64,000 bases of DNA from Tetrapisispora phaffii CBS 4417. Its lineage: Eukaryota; Ascomycota; Saccharomycetes; Saccharomycetales; Saccharomycetaceae. Positions 1 to 10,500 of this stretch are shown in pieces (position 1 is the first letter of the stretch; each line of letters opens with the position of its first letter). The notes below the pieces were generated by a model. It had not been told where the DNA came from and did no database searches. It saw only the letters and a program-made list of their open reading frames with translations. The DNA lies in the NCBI RefSeq assembly GCF_000236905.1, contig NC_016525.1, forward strand, positions 186,001 to 250,000. Reading direction: 5' to 3'. Both the position numbers and the translations under genes were made by a program.

Positions 1-1
1 C

Positions 2-2107
2 AACTTCATTCCCAATGCCGATGCAATAGACACGGCCAACCATGGATCTTTCCAGTTACAATCTGATTCAGGAATAAACGCAATGTTACAAAACAATGGT
101 GCTAATAATTTCCCACCTTTATTCAGTCCACATCAGCACTCACAGATGATGAACATGAACATGAATATGAACATGAACATGAACATGAACATGAATATGA
201 ACGTCGGAATGAACATGAACTTTGTTCCATACAATCAAATGATGCCTCTACCACCGCACAATATGATGCCACAGAATGATAGTCATTTGACATTATTAGA
301 AACTGAAACAGAAATAACTACTGCGTCTGGTGACGATATCGATATTCAAGTTAAAACGGATGTATCCAAAACTGTTAAAAGTAAAGGAAAATCAGAGATT
401 GAAGATAATAATGCTGAGAATAATGAAAATAACGATGCTGAAGAAAATAATAAAGAGAATAATGATCATTCACTAAACGTTATTAATCAATCATCCTCTT
501 TCCCTGCTTCTGCTTACCCTTATGGCGGCCCTCTATTGCAACCAAACCAAATGAATATGTCATTATCTGGAAATAGCTCAGCAGCAAACATCAATCATCC
601 ACCACATTTCAACTCATCATTCCCAGGTGGATATGGCTTTAATTCACCTTTCCAATCCTTTTCCCCGATTTTACACCATCCACATTCACCAGTTCCACCA
701 AATTTGGCAATGAACCCTTCATTATCATTAAACCCAGATATTTCACCAGAACCATTACCTCTTGGTACTCACGATGGTACTGCAATAACTAGTGGCAGTA
801 TGGTTAATGAACCATCCGGAAATGAAGCTAATACTTCAAGTCCGTCTGAATTTTCCCAATTTCATAATGGTACTCCTGTTCCATGGATGTATGGTGCTCA
901 TCCATTTGGGCCAATGGTTCCTCATCCACATTCTATGCCTCATCATCCTCATATAATGAATAATCGTAACAACGGTAATTATAGCAATAACACCAATGGA
1001 TACAATAAAGATGATAACAAAGTGAATTATGTTAGAAACAGAAATGGTAATCAAATGAAAAACCAATATGGCGGATATGTACAACGCAAATATGACGATT
1101 CACTCATTTACAATGATGCAACCTTGGATCAATTCATCGGATCTATCTATTCTTTATGTAAAGATCAGCATGGATGTCGTTTCTTACAAAAACAATTAGA
1201 TTTAGTCGGCGAACAGGCTGCTAACACGATTTTTGAAGAAATAAAAAACCATTGTATAGAGTTAATGACCGATTCTTTTGGCAACTATTTAATTCAAAAG
1301 TTATTAGAGAGAATTACTTTGGAACAGAGATTAATAATTATTAACATTTCTGCTCCATACTTCATCGATATCGCTCTCAACCCTCATGGAACAAGAGCTT
1401 TACAAAAGTTAGTAGAATGCATCAAAACAGATGAAGAAGCTAAAATCATTGTAGATTCATTAAAGCCATCAATTGTTGAGTTAAGTAAAGATTTAAATGG
1501 TAACCATGTGGTTCAGAAAATTTTACAACAATTCAAGCCTGAATTCATCCAATTCATATTTGAAGCAGCTTGCCAAAATTGTATCGAAATTGCTACTCAT
1601 AGACATGGTTGTTGTGTTTTGCAACGTTGTTTAGATAGCGGCACTACTACCCAATGCGAATCTTTATGCGAACAGTTATTAATCAACATTGATCGTCTAT
1701 CTTTCAACCCTTTTGGTAATTATGTTATCCAATACGTTATCACTAAAGAAGTTGAGACAGGGAACTATAACTATTCTTATAAATATATCAATATTTTGAA
1801 ACACAAAATCAAGGATCTCTCATTGCATAAATTTGGATCAAACGTTGTCGAAAAGTTATTACGTACTCCTGTATTATCTGAAACTATTATATTAGAATTA
1901 TTGAAAAAAGGTGGTAAAAATGAAATTGAAATTTTATTAAACGATAGCTATGGTAACTATGTTTTACAAACAGCTCTAGATGTTACTCATGAAAGTAACG
2001 AGGCATTATATAAAAAATTATATGATATCGTAACACCATTATTAGTGGGACCTATTAGAAATACACCACATGGTAGAAGAATTATGAATAAGCTAAATTT
2101 AGAATAG
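2..2107 (+). CDS. PUF4: PUF4, Pumilio-family mRNA-binding protein (5' end outside window)
   Basis: The frame is open from base 2, so the N-terminus lies left of the window; the first ATG inside is at 83 and need not be the start. The N-terminal half is low-complexity (Asn, Met, Pro, His), with a Met-Asn dipeptide run encoded at about 149-220. The C-terminal third, about residues 345-674 counted from the ATG at 83, carries eight Puf repeats with cores such as DSFGNYLIQKLL, NPHGTRALQKLV, HRHGCCVLQRCL and DSYGNYVLQTAL, and ends in PHGRRIMNKL. Proteins with this domain bind UGUA-containing 3' UTRs and recruit deadenylation factors; Puf4 acts mainly on ribosome-biogenesis mRNAs (family knowledge). 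It converges on PDR1 exactly as YGL014W and YGL013C do in S. cerevisiae, which favours PUF4 over MPT5. Confidence 0.93.
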   Translation, partial: NFIPNADAIDTANHGSFQLQSDSGINAMLQNNGANNFPPLFSPHQHSQMMNMNMNMNMNMNMNMNMNVGMNMNFVPYNQMMPLPPHNMMPQNDSHLTLLETETEITTASGDDIDIQVKTDVSKTVKSKGKSEIEDNNAENNENNDAEENNKENNDHSLNVINQSSSFPASAYPYGGPLLQPNQMNMSLSGNSSAANINHPPHFNSSFPGGYGFNSPFQSFSPILHHPHSPVPPNLAMNPSLSLNPDISPEPLPLGTHDGTAITSGSMVNEPSGNEANTSSPSEFSQFHNGTPVPWMYGAHPFGPMVPHPHSMPHHPHIMNNRNNGNYSNNTNGYNKDDNKVNYVRNRNGNQMKNQYGGYVQRKYDDSLIYNDATLDQFIGSIYSLCKDQHGCRFLQKQLDLVGEQAANTIFEEIKNHCIELMTDSFGNYLIQKLLERITLEQRLIIINISAPYFIDIALNPHGTRALQKLVECIKTDEEAKIIVDSLKPSIVELSKDLNGNHVVQKILQQFKPEFIQFIFEAACQNCIEIATHRHGCCVLQRCLDSGTTTQCESLCEQLLINIDRLSFNPFGNYVIQYVITKEVETGNYNYSYKYINILKHKIKDLSLHKFGSNVVEKLLRTPVLSETIILELLKKGGKNEIEILLNDSYGNYVLQTALDVTHESNEALYKKLYDIVTPLLVGPIRNTPHGRRIMNKLNLE
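149..220 (+). repeat. ATGAAY hexanucleotide repeat coding for (Met-Asn)n in PUF4
   Basis: Nine near-perfect ATGAAC/ATGAAT units follow each other, then a GTCGGA interruption, then two more units. The block encodes a Met-Asn dipeptide tract in the disordered N-terminal part of Puf4. Such coding hexanucleotide repeats change length by slippage, so copy number is probably variable between strains (inference). Confidence 0.9.
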
Positions 2108-2298
2108 ATAAAAACATAATATTAAGAGACGAAATCTCCTTTTTTGAAAACTAGTTCCTTCAAATTATAATTGATTTGATATCCTTTTACATTTATATAA
2201 TATATAATAACTTTTTAATAAATCAACATGCAGCATTTATAATAAAAAAACATTATTATTGAATAGTAATTATCTAATTGATTTAGAATTGATATGCT

Positions 2299-5200
2299 TT
2301 ATTGGATTGGATACAAATCTTTCCAAAATGTATTGTATAAGTCATTCAGATCACCATCATTTATAAACTCATCCAACGTACCTAAATTATAACCGTCTAT
2401 CATGTTATTTTCTTTTGTTGGCGTTAGTTCGTTAAGTAAATTTGCTTGTGCAAAAGAAGATAAGGATGTATGACTACTGCCTGGATCAATTTTAGGATTA
2501 TTATTATTATTGTTGATACTATTATTGCTATTATTGTTATTGATATTATTATTATTATCAATCAGCGTTTCGATAGAGTAGTTATTCTGTTCATGTGCCT
2601 GTGGCAATCCCCCTGCAGAAATTTTATTATTTTCAATAAAACCTGCATTATACTGATAAGATGAATTCCCTTCAGAACTGAATTTTGATATTGTTTTAGA
2701 ATTATTATTAAAAGTTGAAAACAATTCCCCACTGTTGTTATCAGGAAACGTAGGAAATCTATCTTCTGGTTTTGAATTTAATATGTCGTTGATAAGCAGG
2801 TCCAGTTTCCTTAGTTCATTTGTTTTGATCTTTCTAGATTTACCAGTAGATTTAGATAGTTTACTTTCTGGGTTTCCATTCTTTCTTTCATTTTCCGTGC
2901 AATGTGCTGTTTTTAAATTATCTGACCTTGGATTCGTACTTTTAGAGGCATATCTTTTGTCGTTAGTACTATTATTCAATATTGCATTCTTTGTATCTCT
3001 TAAAATATCTTTTACTCTTAAATGGAACCCTGACTCTTTACCGAACGACATTATGTTTTCGTATATCAATGAATTAGGATCCATGACAGCATGCAACGAA
3101 AAATGCAATTCCTTCTTAGAAACTTTCACAACTTCATCTATGAATTCTGATTCCGATAAATCATTAAAGTCAATGTAAATTGTTATAATAATGTTGGTAA
3201 GAACAGCAAGGAAACCTGTAATTCTATTAAAATCCTTAACAGGTTTTGTATTATTCACAGATTTAACTTTCAGAACCTTCCTAAATAATATAGCAACGAA
3301 TGACCTAGAAATTAATTCTAGCATATCAAGTATAGTATCCATTGTTATGAAACTGAAGACCTTATTGGAGATAAGAACTAAATATGAGATTAGGTAAGTC
3401 TTTGAGCATATTTTGCTCTTAAATAGCCTTCTGTCTTTCTGAATTAATTTGTTCATCTTCATCAAAAGGTTTACACCCAATTCAGAATATGTTTCATCCT
3501 GTTTCTTTAATTCTAGTCCTATATTTTGTGTTGAAAATCTTGACAAAAGATTTTTTGTAGCATTTATAATATTAATATACATAAAATAGTATCTGAAAAC
3601 AAATTCAGAAAGGTCGCGAAATTCTTTAACAGTCAACTTTTTATTACAACGATCTTCTTCATCGGATGACAGAGTATCAAACAGATATTTCAACTGTTCT
3701 TTAACAATCTCAAGTTTGGAAACAGCATGATTCAATTCATTATAGATTTCACCTATCAAATTAATTTTCAAATATGGAGGTAATGAATAATTTCTAATCG
3801 AAGTATATCTTTCTCCATATAATACCCTGGAAGAGTAATCTGACATAATGAACATTAAAGAAAAATTACCGTAGTCAACCAAGTATTCTATTGACTTATC
3901 ACTAAAGTTATCATTCAATGTATCAATGTTTTCTATATTAGCTAGAAAATCAGTGATGTTCAGAAGGCCAATATCAGTAAAAGGTTTAGGAAGAACACAG
4001 TTTACTTTAGAATCATCGATTGAAGAAAGATGATTATGTTCTACTACGACAAACTTTTCGATAAGATACAGTTTCCACCAAACATTTCTACGTCTCTCAG
4101 CTGCTTCCTCTGACATACCTGTATAATATTCCCATCTCGATAGACCCATTTTTGAAGCATAACCAATAGCTACTTCAAGGACTTTTTCACATCCGTAAAA
4201 TTCTTCTAGATATAATTGTTTGTCCAGTAAAGATATAAGTGCTTCTAAATAATCCAAAGATTTGTAATCATCAAAATGATATAATGTTGCATTATAGTAA
4301 TAATAAATTAGTGCTAAAAGTAGTTCTTCTTGCCTGCAAAATCTCGTATAGGTGTCTAAAGTTGCTTCTGAAAACAAGTCATTTATGTTATCAAATATAT
4401 TGGTCTGATCTTGGTAATTTTCTCGCATAACACCTTCTAACCATATCCATTTTTTTGGGTTGCTATTATTAGATATGAAATCCTGGAAACTGAGAATATG
4501 AATATCAAAAATTTTCGAGATTAAGGAAAACATATGAAAAGGTTTGTCTGCATTTACAAGTAGCTGCTCTGTAGTTATACCATTGGTTATATTATGAAGT
4601 AAAGGCTGTGGCAATTCTTTTATTAAAGATAGTAGCATCTCTTTACTATTATTCGAATAAGGTGTACTGTTATAAGGTAAGCTAGGAGAAGTATTCACTT
4701 CGGACGAGGAATCCTTTCTTGCTTTGTTTTCAATGTAATACTCTAATGGATTACTTATCGAGACACAGCTCTGGACCACATGGTCAACACAAGTATCAAA
4801 AAATCGTAAGAAGAGGTATATAGTTTTCTTCAATTGAATCTGTGAAGACTTTTCTGTTTTTCTATACTTATTTGTTAACATTTTATATTGAAAAAAAGAC
4901 CCAATGCCTCTAAAAGAAAAAAATGAAAACATCGAGTATAGACCAAATATTTCATCAACCAACGGATAATTATTAAGAGAGAAAACTTGTCTATTGGCTA
5001 ACATCTGAAGATGTTCTTGATTAATATTTTTTTCTTCTTCATTAGTTAAATGAAGCTTATATTTTAATACTGAGTTCATACATCCCATACTTTCGAATCC
5101 ATCCTTGCTAATTCTATCACTATTATAGCACGCTACGATCGAAGTTAAATAAGAGAATGCAGAGTATTTATTTTTCAGCATAATTGTTTCTAGTGACTCA

Positions 5201-5877
5201 CCTCCCTTTTCATTTTTAAAACTTTTAAACTTAACGATATCAAGTTTAGGAATATAATTTTTGCTTATATTTTTGAGCTCTATATTGATATTATCTATGG
5301 CATTTGTCATATTCTTTTTTGTCTCCATATCAGTGGCCCTGTTATTCAGTGAAACTAAAGTCTTTAAAGTTACCTGTAGCTCCAATAGTTTTCTCTGTAT
5401 GTCGGTATCATCATGAAAATATCCATAATCCTCTTCATTAACATTTATATTTTCTAGGGTTTGTAAAGGTACAGGTAAAACGACCTCATCTATATCTTGT
5501 CTATAAATTAATTCCGATTCATTTACTTCTGCTATAATATTATCAGAATTCAACTCTTTATTAAATGCATCCTTTCTTAAACTTTTTATCGTTTTTTTTT
5601 GAATACCGTCATTTGGAGAAGTGGTATTCTGAGGCTTCTTGACTTTATTCTTTTTAATGGTATTTGCTCTTCCAAGCTTATCAGTTTGGCTATTTGAATC
5701 CGGTATGCTATAGATACACTCACATTCGTAAGTAGTGCAATTAGAACATGGATTTATCCCATTACATTTAATTTTTCTTCTTCTGCAACTTTGACAAGCT
5801 TTACTGACTTTATTCCTTTGTTTCTTTGCAGTATTAGACAGCTGTGAACTGGAGCTGGTATGGGAGCTAGAATCCAT
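2299..5877 (-). CDS. PDR1: PDR1, Zn2Cys6 regulator of multidrug resistance
   Basis: The 1192-residue protein starts with a Zn(II)2Cys6 cluster at residues 25-54 (Cys28, 31, 38, 44, 47 and 52 or 54) of the form KACQSCRRRKIKC, followed by basic linker sequence. The long middle part fits the fungal transcription factor homology region, and the Asn-rich tail ends in an acidic/hydrophobic segment (EFINDGDLNDLYNTFWKDLY) that fits the Pdr1/Pdr3 activation domain. Members bind PDRE sites (TCCGYGGA) and switch on ABC transporters. It is somewhat longer than the S. cerevisiae protein because of Asn runs and spacers. The PUF4 partner supports PDR1 rather than PDR3. I saw no consensus PDRE in its own upstream region, so autoregulation is not supported here. 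Confidence 0.92.
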   Translation of the reverse strand: MDSSSHTSSSSQLSNTAKKQRNKVSKACQSCRRRKIKCNGINPCSNCTTYECECIYSIPDSNSQTDKLGRANTIKKNKVKKPQNTTSPNDGIQKKTIKSLRKDAFNKELNSDNIIAEVNESELIYRQDIDEVVLPVPLQTLENINVNEEDYGYFHDDTDIQRKLLELQVTLKTLVSLNNRATDMETKKNMTNAIDNINIELKNISKNYIPKLDIVKFKSFKNEKGGESLETIMLKNKYSAFSYLTSIVACYNSDRISKDGFESMGCMNSVLKYKLHLTNEEEKNINQEHLQMLANRQVFSLNNYPLVDEIFGLYSMFSFFSFRGIGSFFQYKMLTNKYRKTEKSSQIQLKKTIYLFLRFFDTCVDHVVQSCVSISNPLEYYIENKARKDSSSEVNTSPSLPYNSTPYSNNSKEMLLSLIKELPQPLLHNITNGITTEQLLVNADKPFHMFSLISKIFDIHILSFQDFISNNSNPKKWIWLEGVMRENYQDQTNIFDNINDLFSEATLDTYTRFCRQEELLLALIYYYYNATLYHFDDYKSLDYLEALISLLDKQLYLEEFYGCEKVLEVAIGYASKMGLSRWEYYTGMSEEAAERRRNVWWKLYLIEKFVVVEHNHLSSIDDSKVNCVLPKPFTDIGLLNITDFLANIENIDTLNDNFSDKSIEYLVDYGNFSLMFIMSDYSSRVLYGERYTSIRNYSLPPYLKINLIGEIYNELNHAVSKLEIVKEQLKYLFDTLSSDEEDRCNKKLTVKEFRDLSEFVFRYYFMYINIINATKNLLSRFSTQNIGLELKKQDETYSELGVNLLMKMNKLIQKDRRLFKSKICSKTYLISYLVLISNKVFSFITMDTILDMLELISRSFVAILFRKVLKVKSVNNTKPVKDFNRITGFLAVLTNIIITIYIDFNDLSESEFIDEVVKVSKKELHFSLHAVMDPNSLIYENIMSFGKESGFHLRVKDILRDTKNAILNNSTNDKRYASKSTNPRSDNLKTAHCTENERKNGNPESKLSKSTGKSRKIKTNELRKLDLLINDILNSKPEDRFPTFPDNNSGELFSTFNNNSKTISKFSSEGNSSYQYNAGFIENNKISAGGLPQAHEQNNYSIETLIDNNNNINNNNSNNSINNNNNNPKIDPGSSHTSLSSFAQANLLNELTPTKENNMIDGYNLGTLDEFINDGDLNDLYNTFWKDLYPIQ

Positions 5878-6312
5878 GATTTTTTCTATGGGTTCATGTA
5901 TTTTTATAATAGATCAACAGTTTTCGGATGCCTTCTCTATAATGGAGGAACCAATATTAATATATCTACTTCTTTTAGTATGCATACACATCTAAATTTT
6001 GTGTAAGTCAACAAATAAAAAACTATCCTAATCAAAAATGTAGCCTGCACTGGATAAAATTTTTTTCAATCGTAACAGATGTACTGAAATATTTATGTAA
6101 CTAATCAATAAAGTTCTGTTAATGTTTTTATATTTTAATTTTTTTACCGTTCTTTATATGCCATAAAATCTCTGTCATCAATTTTCACATGCTTAGACAA
6201 TTTGTATCTATGCTTCTTTTCCAACTATTCCTTTCACATCTAATACTGTCAAATTTAATTCCGTGTATTTAAACAATGCCCCGTTTTGCGTGTATCAAAA
6301 TAAGCATTTCTG

Positions 6313-6507
6313 CTAAAGAAAAGGAACAAACAATAAAAACATAATGGTTTTAACATCAAATGCCAGCAGTTCACGTTCGCACGTTGCTATATTGATCTTG
6401 CCATACTTTGAATATGGATTATTTGATGTTGGATAGATGAGAGGAGTATTGTAATTATCTTGTTCTTGAAGAGCAATGCAGTATTTACTGTCTTGAGGCA
6501 ACCTCAT
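6313..6507 (-). mobile_element. Possible degraded Ty3/gypsy-type RNase H fragment
   Basis: A 64-codon frame reads DSKYCIALQEQDN at its start and INIATCERELLAFDVKT later. These resemble two landmarks of Ty3/gypsy RNase H domains: the DASxYxIGAVLxQ segment and the NYxxxExELLAxxxA segment, at about the right distance from each other. No intact reverse transcriptase or integrase frame is present on either side, and I cannot see LTRs. If real it is an old, broken copy. The match is by eye on a short peptide and could be chance. Confidence 0.35.
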
Positions 6508-6514
6508 ACAATTG

Positions 6515-6518
<4 letters not shown>

Positions 6519-6551
<33 letters not shown>
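6519..6551. repeat. (AT)n microsatellite
   Basis: An uninterrupted alternating AT run of 33 bases sits in the PDR1-MMS22 spacer, immediately next to the possible retroelement relic. Confidence 0.95.
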
Positions 6552-6553
<2 letters not shown>

Positions 6554-7537
6554 TGCTACTGTTCGAAAATAACCGACTCAAACCCATCGATTACATGCGG
6601 AAATAGTTAATAGTAAACGCAAAGTTGGGAAAGATTTGCTTTATTTTTTATCTTTTTGTTCCATTTATATATACATTTTTGATTCTGACCTGAGCGGCTA
6701 ATTATCTTTTCTCCTTTATAAAGTAAACTCTATATACTCACAGTATTAGAACATATGCTGAATATATTTATATTCATGGTGTCTTTTACAGTCAATAAAG
6801 CTGGATATATTATAAAGATATGTTGGCAGGAGTTGCTGTCTCTATATGGCGTAGATTGCGCAAGATCTTACGAAGTTTGGCCAGGTTTCTGGAGATGTGA
6901 GAAATAAGTGAACTATCAGTATTGGTTAATATTCCGCAATATTATAGTCGACGACATGTCATCGAATTGCAAATAGTACTGAAACGTTTGCATTCGACCA
7001 TTCAGAGGAACCAATAACTACTTTAAACACAAGATTATGGGAGCACCATCTTTTGGAGGTCCTGTTCAGGATTTTAAGTGCAACGGTTACTCATAATGGT
7101 GATTTCTGTACCTCCCACAAGGTTGACGCTATTTCTTAAATGTCATGATTTTATTTAGAATCAAGGTGGTGTTCATCGGGGGATGGGATGTAAATGTATA
7201 CATATATGTGTGTGCTTCCAACTTGTGGTTTTATGTTCAACTGGCGTATAAGCTCCAGTGCAGATAATGAAATATAATGCCGGTTGAAAAAAAACACACG
7301 CCAAAATTGAAAAATTGTGTATGTTTTACATGAGAAGAAGAATATAAATTAATAATTACGGTCCTATCTTATTATTAACGACGGTTATTAATGGTTAACG
7401 TTGCATTATTAAGTTATCTAAGCTTTATTTACCAAGCAACTTCTGTAATTTACATAAAGATTGATACCATCAATTATTTTTATTTCTGAATATCTCCATA
7501 TTTTAATGATTAGAGAGAAAAACCATCAAATTATCTC

Positions 7538-10500
7538 ATGAATTCAGATGATGATACATTTCCAGTGGTGATTCCTGACTCAGATACTGATTACAATGAG
7601 TGCGCTCGATACATAATTTATAAACCGGTGCTCGAGTCTTCATCTTCAGAGAGTGCTGATTCTGAAAAAAGTGATTCAGACAGTGATATTGGATTTGATA
7701 CATTTTATATCAACGATTCTATACATAATCCTAGGAATGAAATATTTCAAGATTCACAAAACTTTTGTTCTGAAGAGATTAATAAACAAAGTTCTATAGC
7801 AAATTCCAATCCAATAGTCACTCCGACAGGAAACATTCTTCAATTATCTACACCACTATCAGATCAAAAAGTCGATGAGCAACATTCAAGTAACACATCT
7901 AATATTAGCGACATCTATAATTCTTTTGGATTGAGAAGAAGATTAAGGACTAGAAAAGCAATCCAAAAGATGCCATATAGTTTAGATCGGTTAAAACATA
8001 GACAACTTTTACAAGGCTATGATGTGTCAAATTTTGATTTTATTTCAGATAAAGTTAAATTACCTTCTCATCCGGTAGATGCAAACTCACAAGAAAAGTT
8101 TATGGAAAACATTAATCCTAATAGTGATATTGATACCGACGATGCAATGTTTACAGAAAACATATATAACTTAGACTCCGATCCAGGCTCTAACTCCGAT
8201 TCTAGTGAATCAACCGATGTTAATGAAAAAAACATCATAAAAGCAAACGATAATGAACAGATTGAAACTCAAGAGGATATACCCAACAAATATCTGAATA
8301 AATCAAATGATCTCATGAGAGTGCATGAGGAAGTAATAGAGATAGAAGCAGAAGAAGAGAATGAAGAAAGTGAAGCAGATAAAGAAGAGCAGGAAGAAGA
8401 ACATATCATATTCAGAGGAAGAAACATCGACATAAGAAAAGGATTTAGAGGAATTTTACCTAAAATTGCATGGGACAAGTCGCTTAAAGAAAAGAGAAGT
8501 GCTGTCAAAAGAAAAAAAACAGTATTAAATGGAACTTATAAAGGTCTTGCGAAGAAAAAAAAAATCAAGCAAGGAAATACAAATGATGATATTGGATTGT
8601 TGAATGAGTTAATAGCCCCCGATAATGATACTCATCATAACAGTAATGGCATATTAGAAGATTTAATTGGATTACGAAATGAGAATATTGCCGAGGAAAC
8701 TGAACAATTCCATTTCAAAGAAACTATTGGCAACATTTCACAATTTGAAAGATATATGGATGACAAGTATGCTGATCTTTATTTGTCTGATGAGGAAGAC
8801 TCCAACAATGATGTCCATATAGTCACATATGAGGTTAATAAAAACAAAGATATTAAAAATATAAAATTTGAAACAGCAACAAGCCAGAAAACACATTCGT
8901 TTATAAATAAGGAAAATTCTATAGATACAGGAAACAATTTTTTACCAAATGCCACATCTTTTAATGGGCTTGCTGAAGAAACAAACAAGGGGACTCTAGA
9001 TTTCATGCTATCAAAGCAGTCAAAACAGTTAAAAAACAATACAAAACAATCTGAAAAGAAAGGCAGTATTAGAAGTTTGAAATCTTATTTGCATAGACAT
9101 CAAAATTCTAGGACGAAATCATTTCGCAAGGGTGTTAATAAATCATCTATTAAATATTTAAAATTAAACACAAGAGATATTAAGACAAATAGTTTCCATA
9201 AAATGCAAAATGCAACGTCAACAGAAGACATCGGAAAAACCAAACTCGAAACATATAGAAGTTCAAATAAATCAACAATAGAAACTGAAAAATCAGGTTT
9301 TGAGGAAAGAAAAGCAAGTGAAAATGTATCTGAAACTTTATCCAAAAAATTGAAGAACCAGACTAAAAATAATTATTTTGGTTTGAATGCTGGAAATAAT
9401 GATGTCAATTTCAGAAAAGGAAACACATTTTCAACTGTATTAGAGACATTAGGTAATAAGTATGCTATTAGGAAGCGTAATAAAATAGGAACTCATATAA
9501 CCGAATTGGCTGATTTAAGTGCGAATTCTGAAAGTCACTTAAAACAGAAAAAGCTTAAAGTAGTCGACGCTTTATTTTATAGGAAACAAATTAACATAAA
9601 TGAAGTTGAGAAAATAATGATATCGAATAAAACGTTTATATTATCTAAACTGGATTTAAGCAAACTTCCTTCAGTTTTGACGAACATATTTTTAGAAATT
9701 ACTGAACATGGCGTTGTTGATACGGAGTTAATTACGATATGCCACCAGCTAACTGAGTTTTTGTATTTTCTAAACCAGCCAAGTTTATACCATATTATTG
9801 AAGATTTCCACAAAAGGTTCAGGGATAAAGTGGCTACTATGGGAATTCGAACAAAACCTATTCATTTTTATCAAATTATGATCTGTCAACTTATGTTTTT
9901 TGAAATATCTAAATATGCCGATATCTCATCCACATTCATAAGTGAGATATATTCAAAAATTTTAGATCATATTTCATCATTCTTCTCATTACTGTCTAAA
10001 TGTTATATACCAGAGTTTGATAAAAATTCTGTATACCTGCTTGAATCATACAATATTTTGGTTTTAATTGTTACTCAATTGGGAAAAGAGAAGGAATTAT
10101 GGAATAGATTTGTCGCACATCATTTTAAACCCGATATCTGTTTTCTAATATTAAATCTCTTCCCAACAGAAACAGCTTACTGGCCCATAATGCAAATAGA
10201 AAATTCCTATTTATCTTTGTCAGAAGCCTTCAAGTTTACTAAGTTTTCTATTCAGCATTCAAATTGGAAGCTCTCATCGAGTTTAATTCTATTTTTCAAC
10301 GGTATTTACAAGAAAAGAAGATTCCAAGACTTTGAAAAAGAGTCTGCATTGTCCTTCAAAAGTCAAGTTATCTCAAATTTCGAGAATGTGCCAAGCAATT
10401 CATCACTTTTTAATACCTATTTATATTTGTTATATCAATCTGAGCTATCAGATTCAGACATCGAAAAAATCATGCCATTAGGTGAAGTGTCATGTACGGA

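Larger units (their letters stand above)
5878..7537. other. Long spacer between PDR1 and MMS22 (probable synteny breakpoint)
   Basis: This 1.66-kb spacer separates divergent genes and contains no convincing intact gene. It holds an AT dinucleotide run at 6519-6551 and, on the minus strand at 6313-6507, a short frame resembling a retroelement RNase H domain (listed separately). To its left the gene order is that of YGL014W-YGL013C, to its right that of the YLR320 region, so a rearrangement junction relative to S. cerevisiae lies here. I found no tRNA and no centromere-like CDEI/II/III arrangement. Confidence 0.6.

Noticed and set aside
5900..6200. Centromere in the PDR1-MMS22 spacer
   Set aside because: A TCACATG and a TCCGAAA-type core occur, but about 260 bp apart, and the left half of CDEIII is missing.
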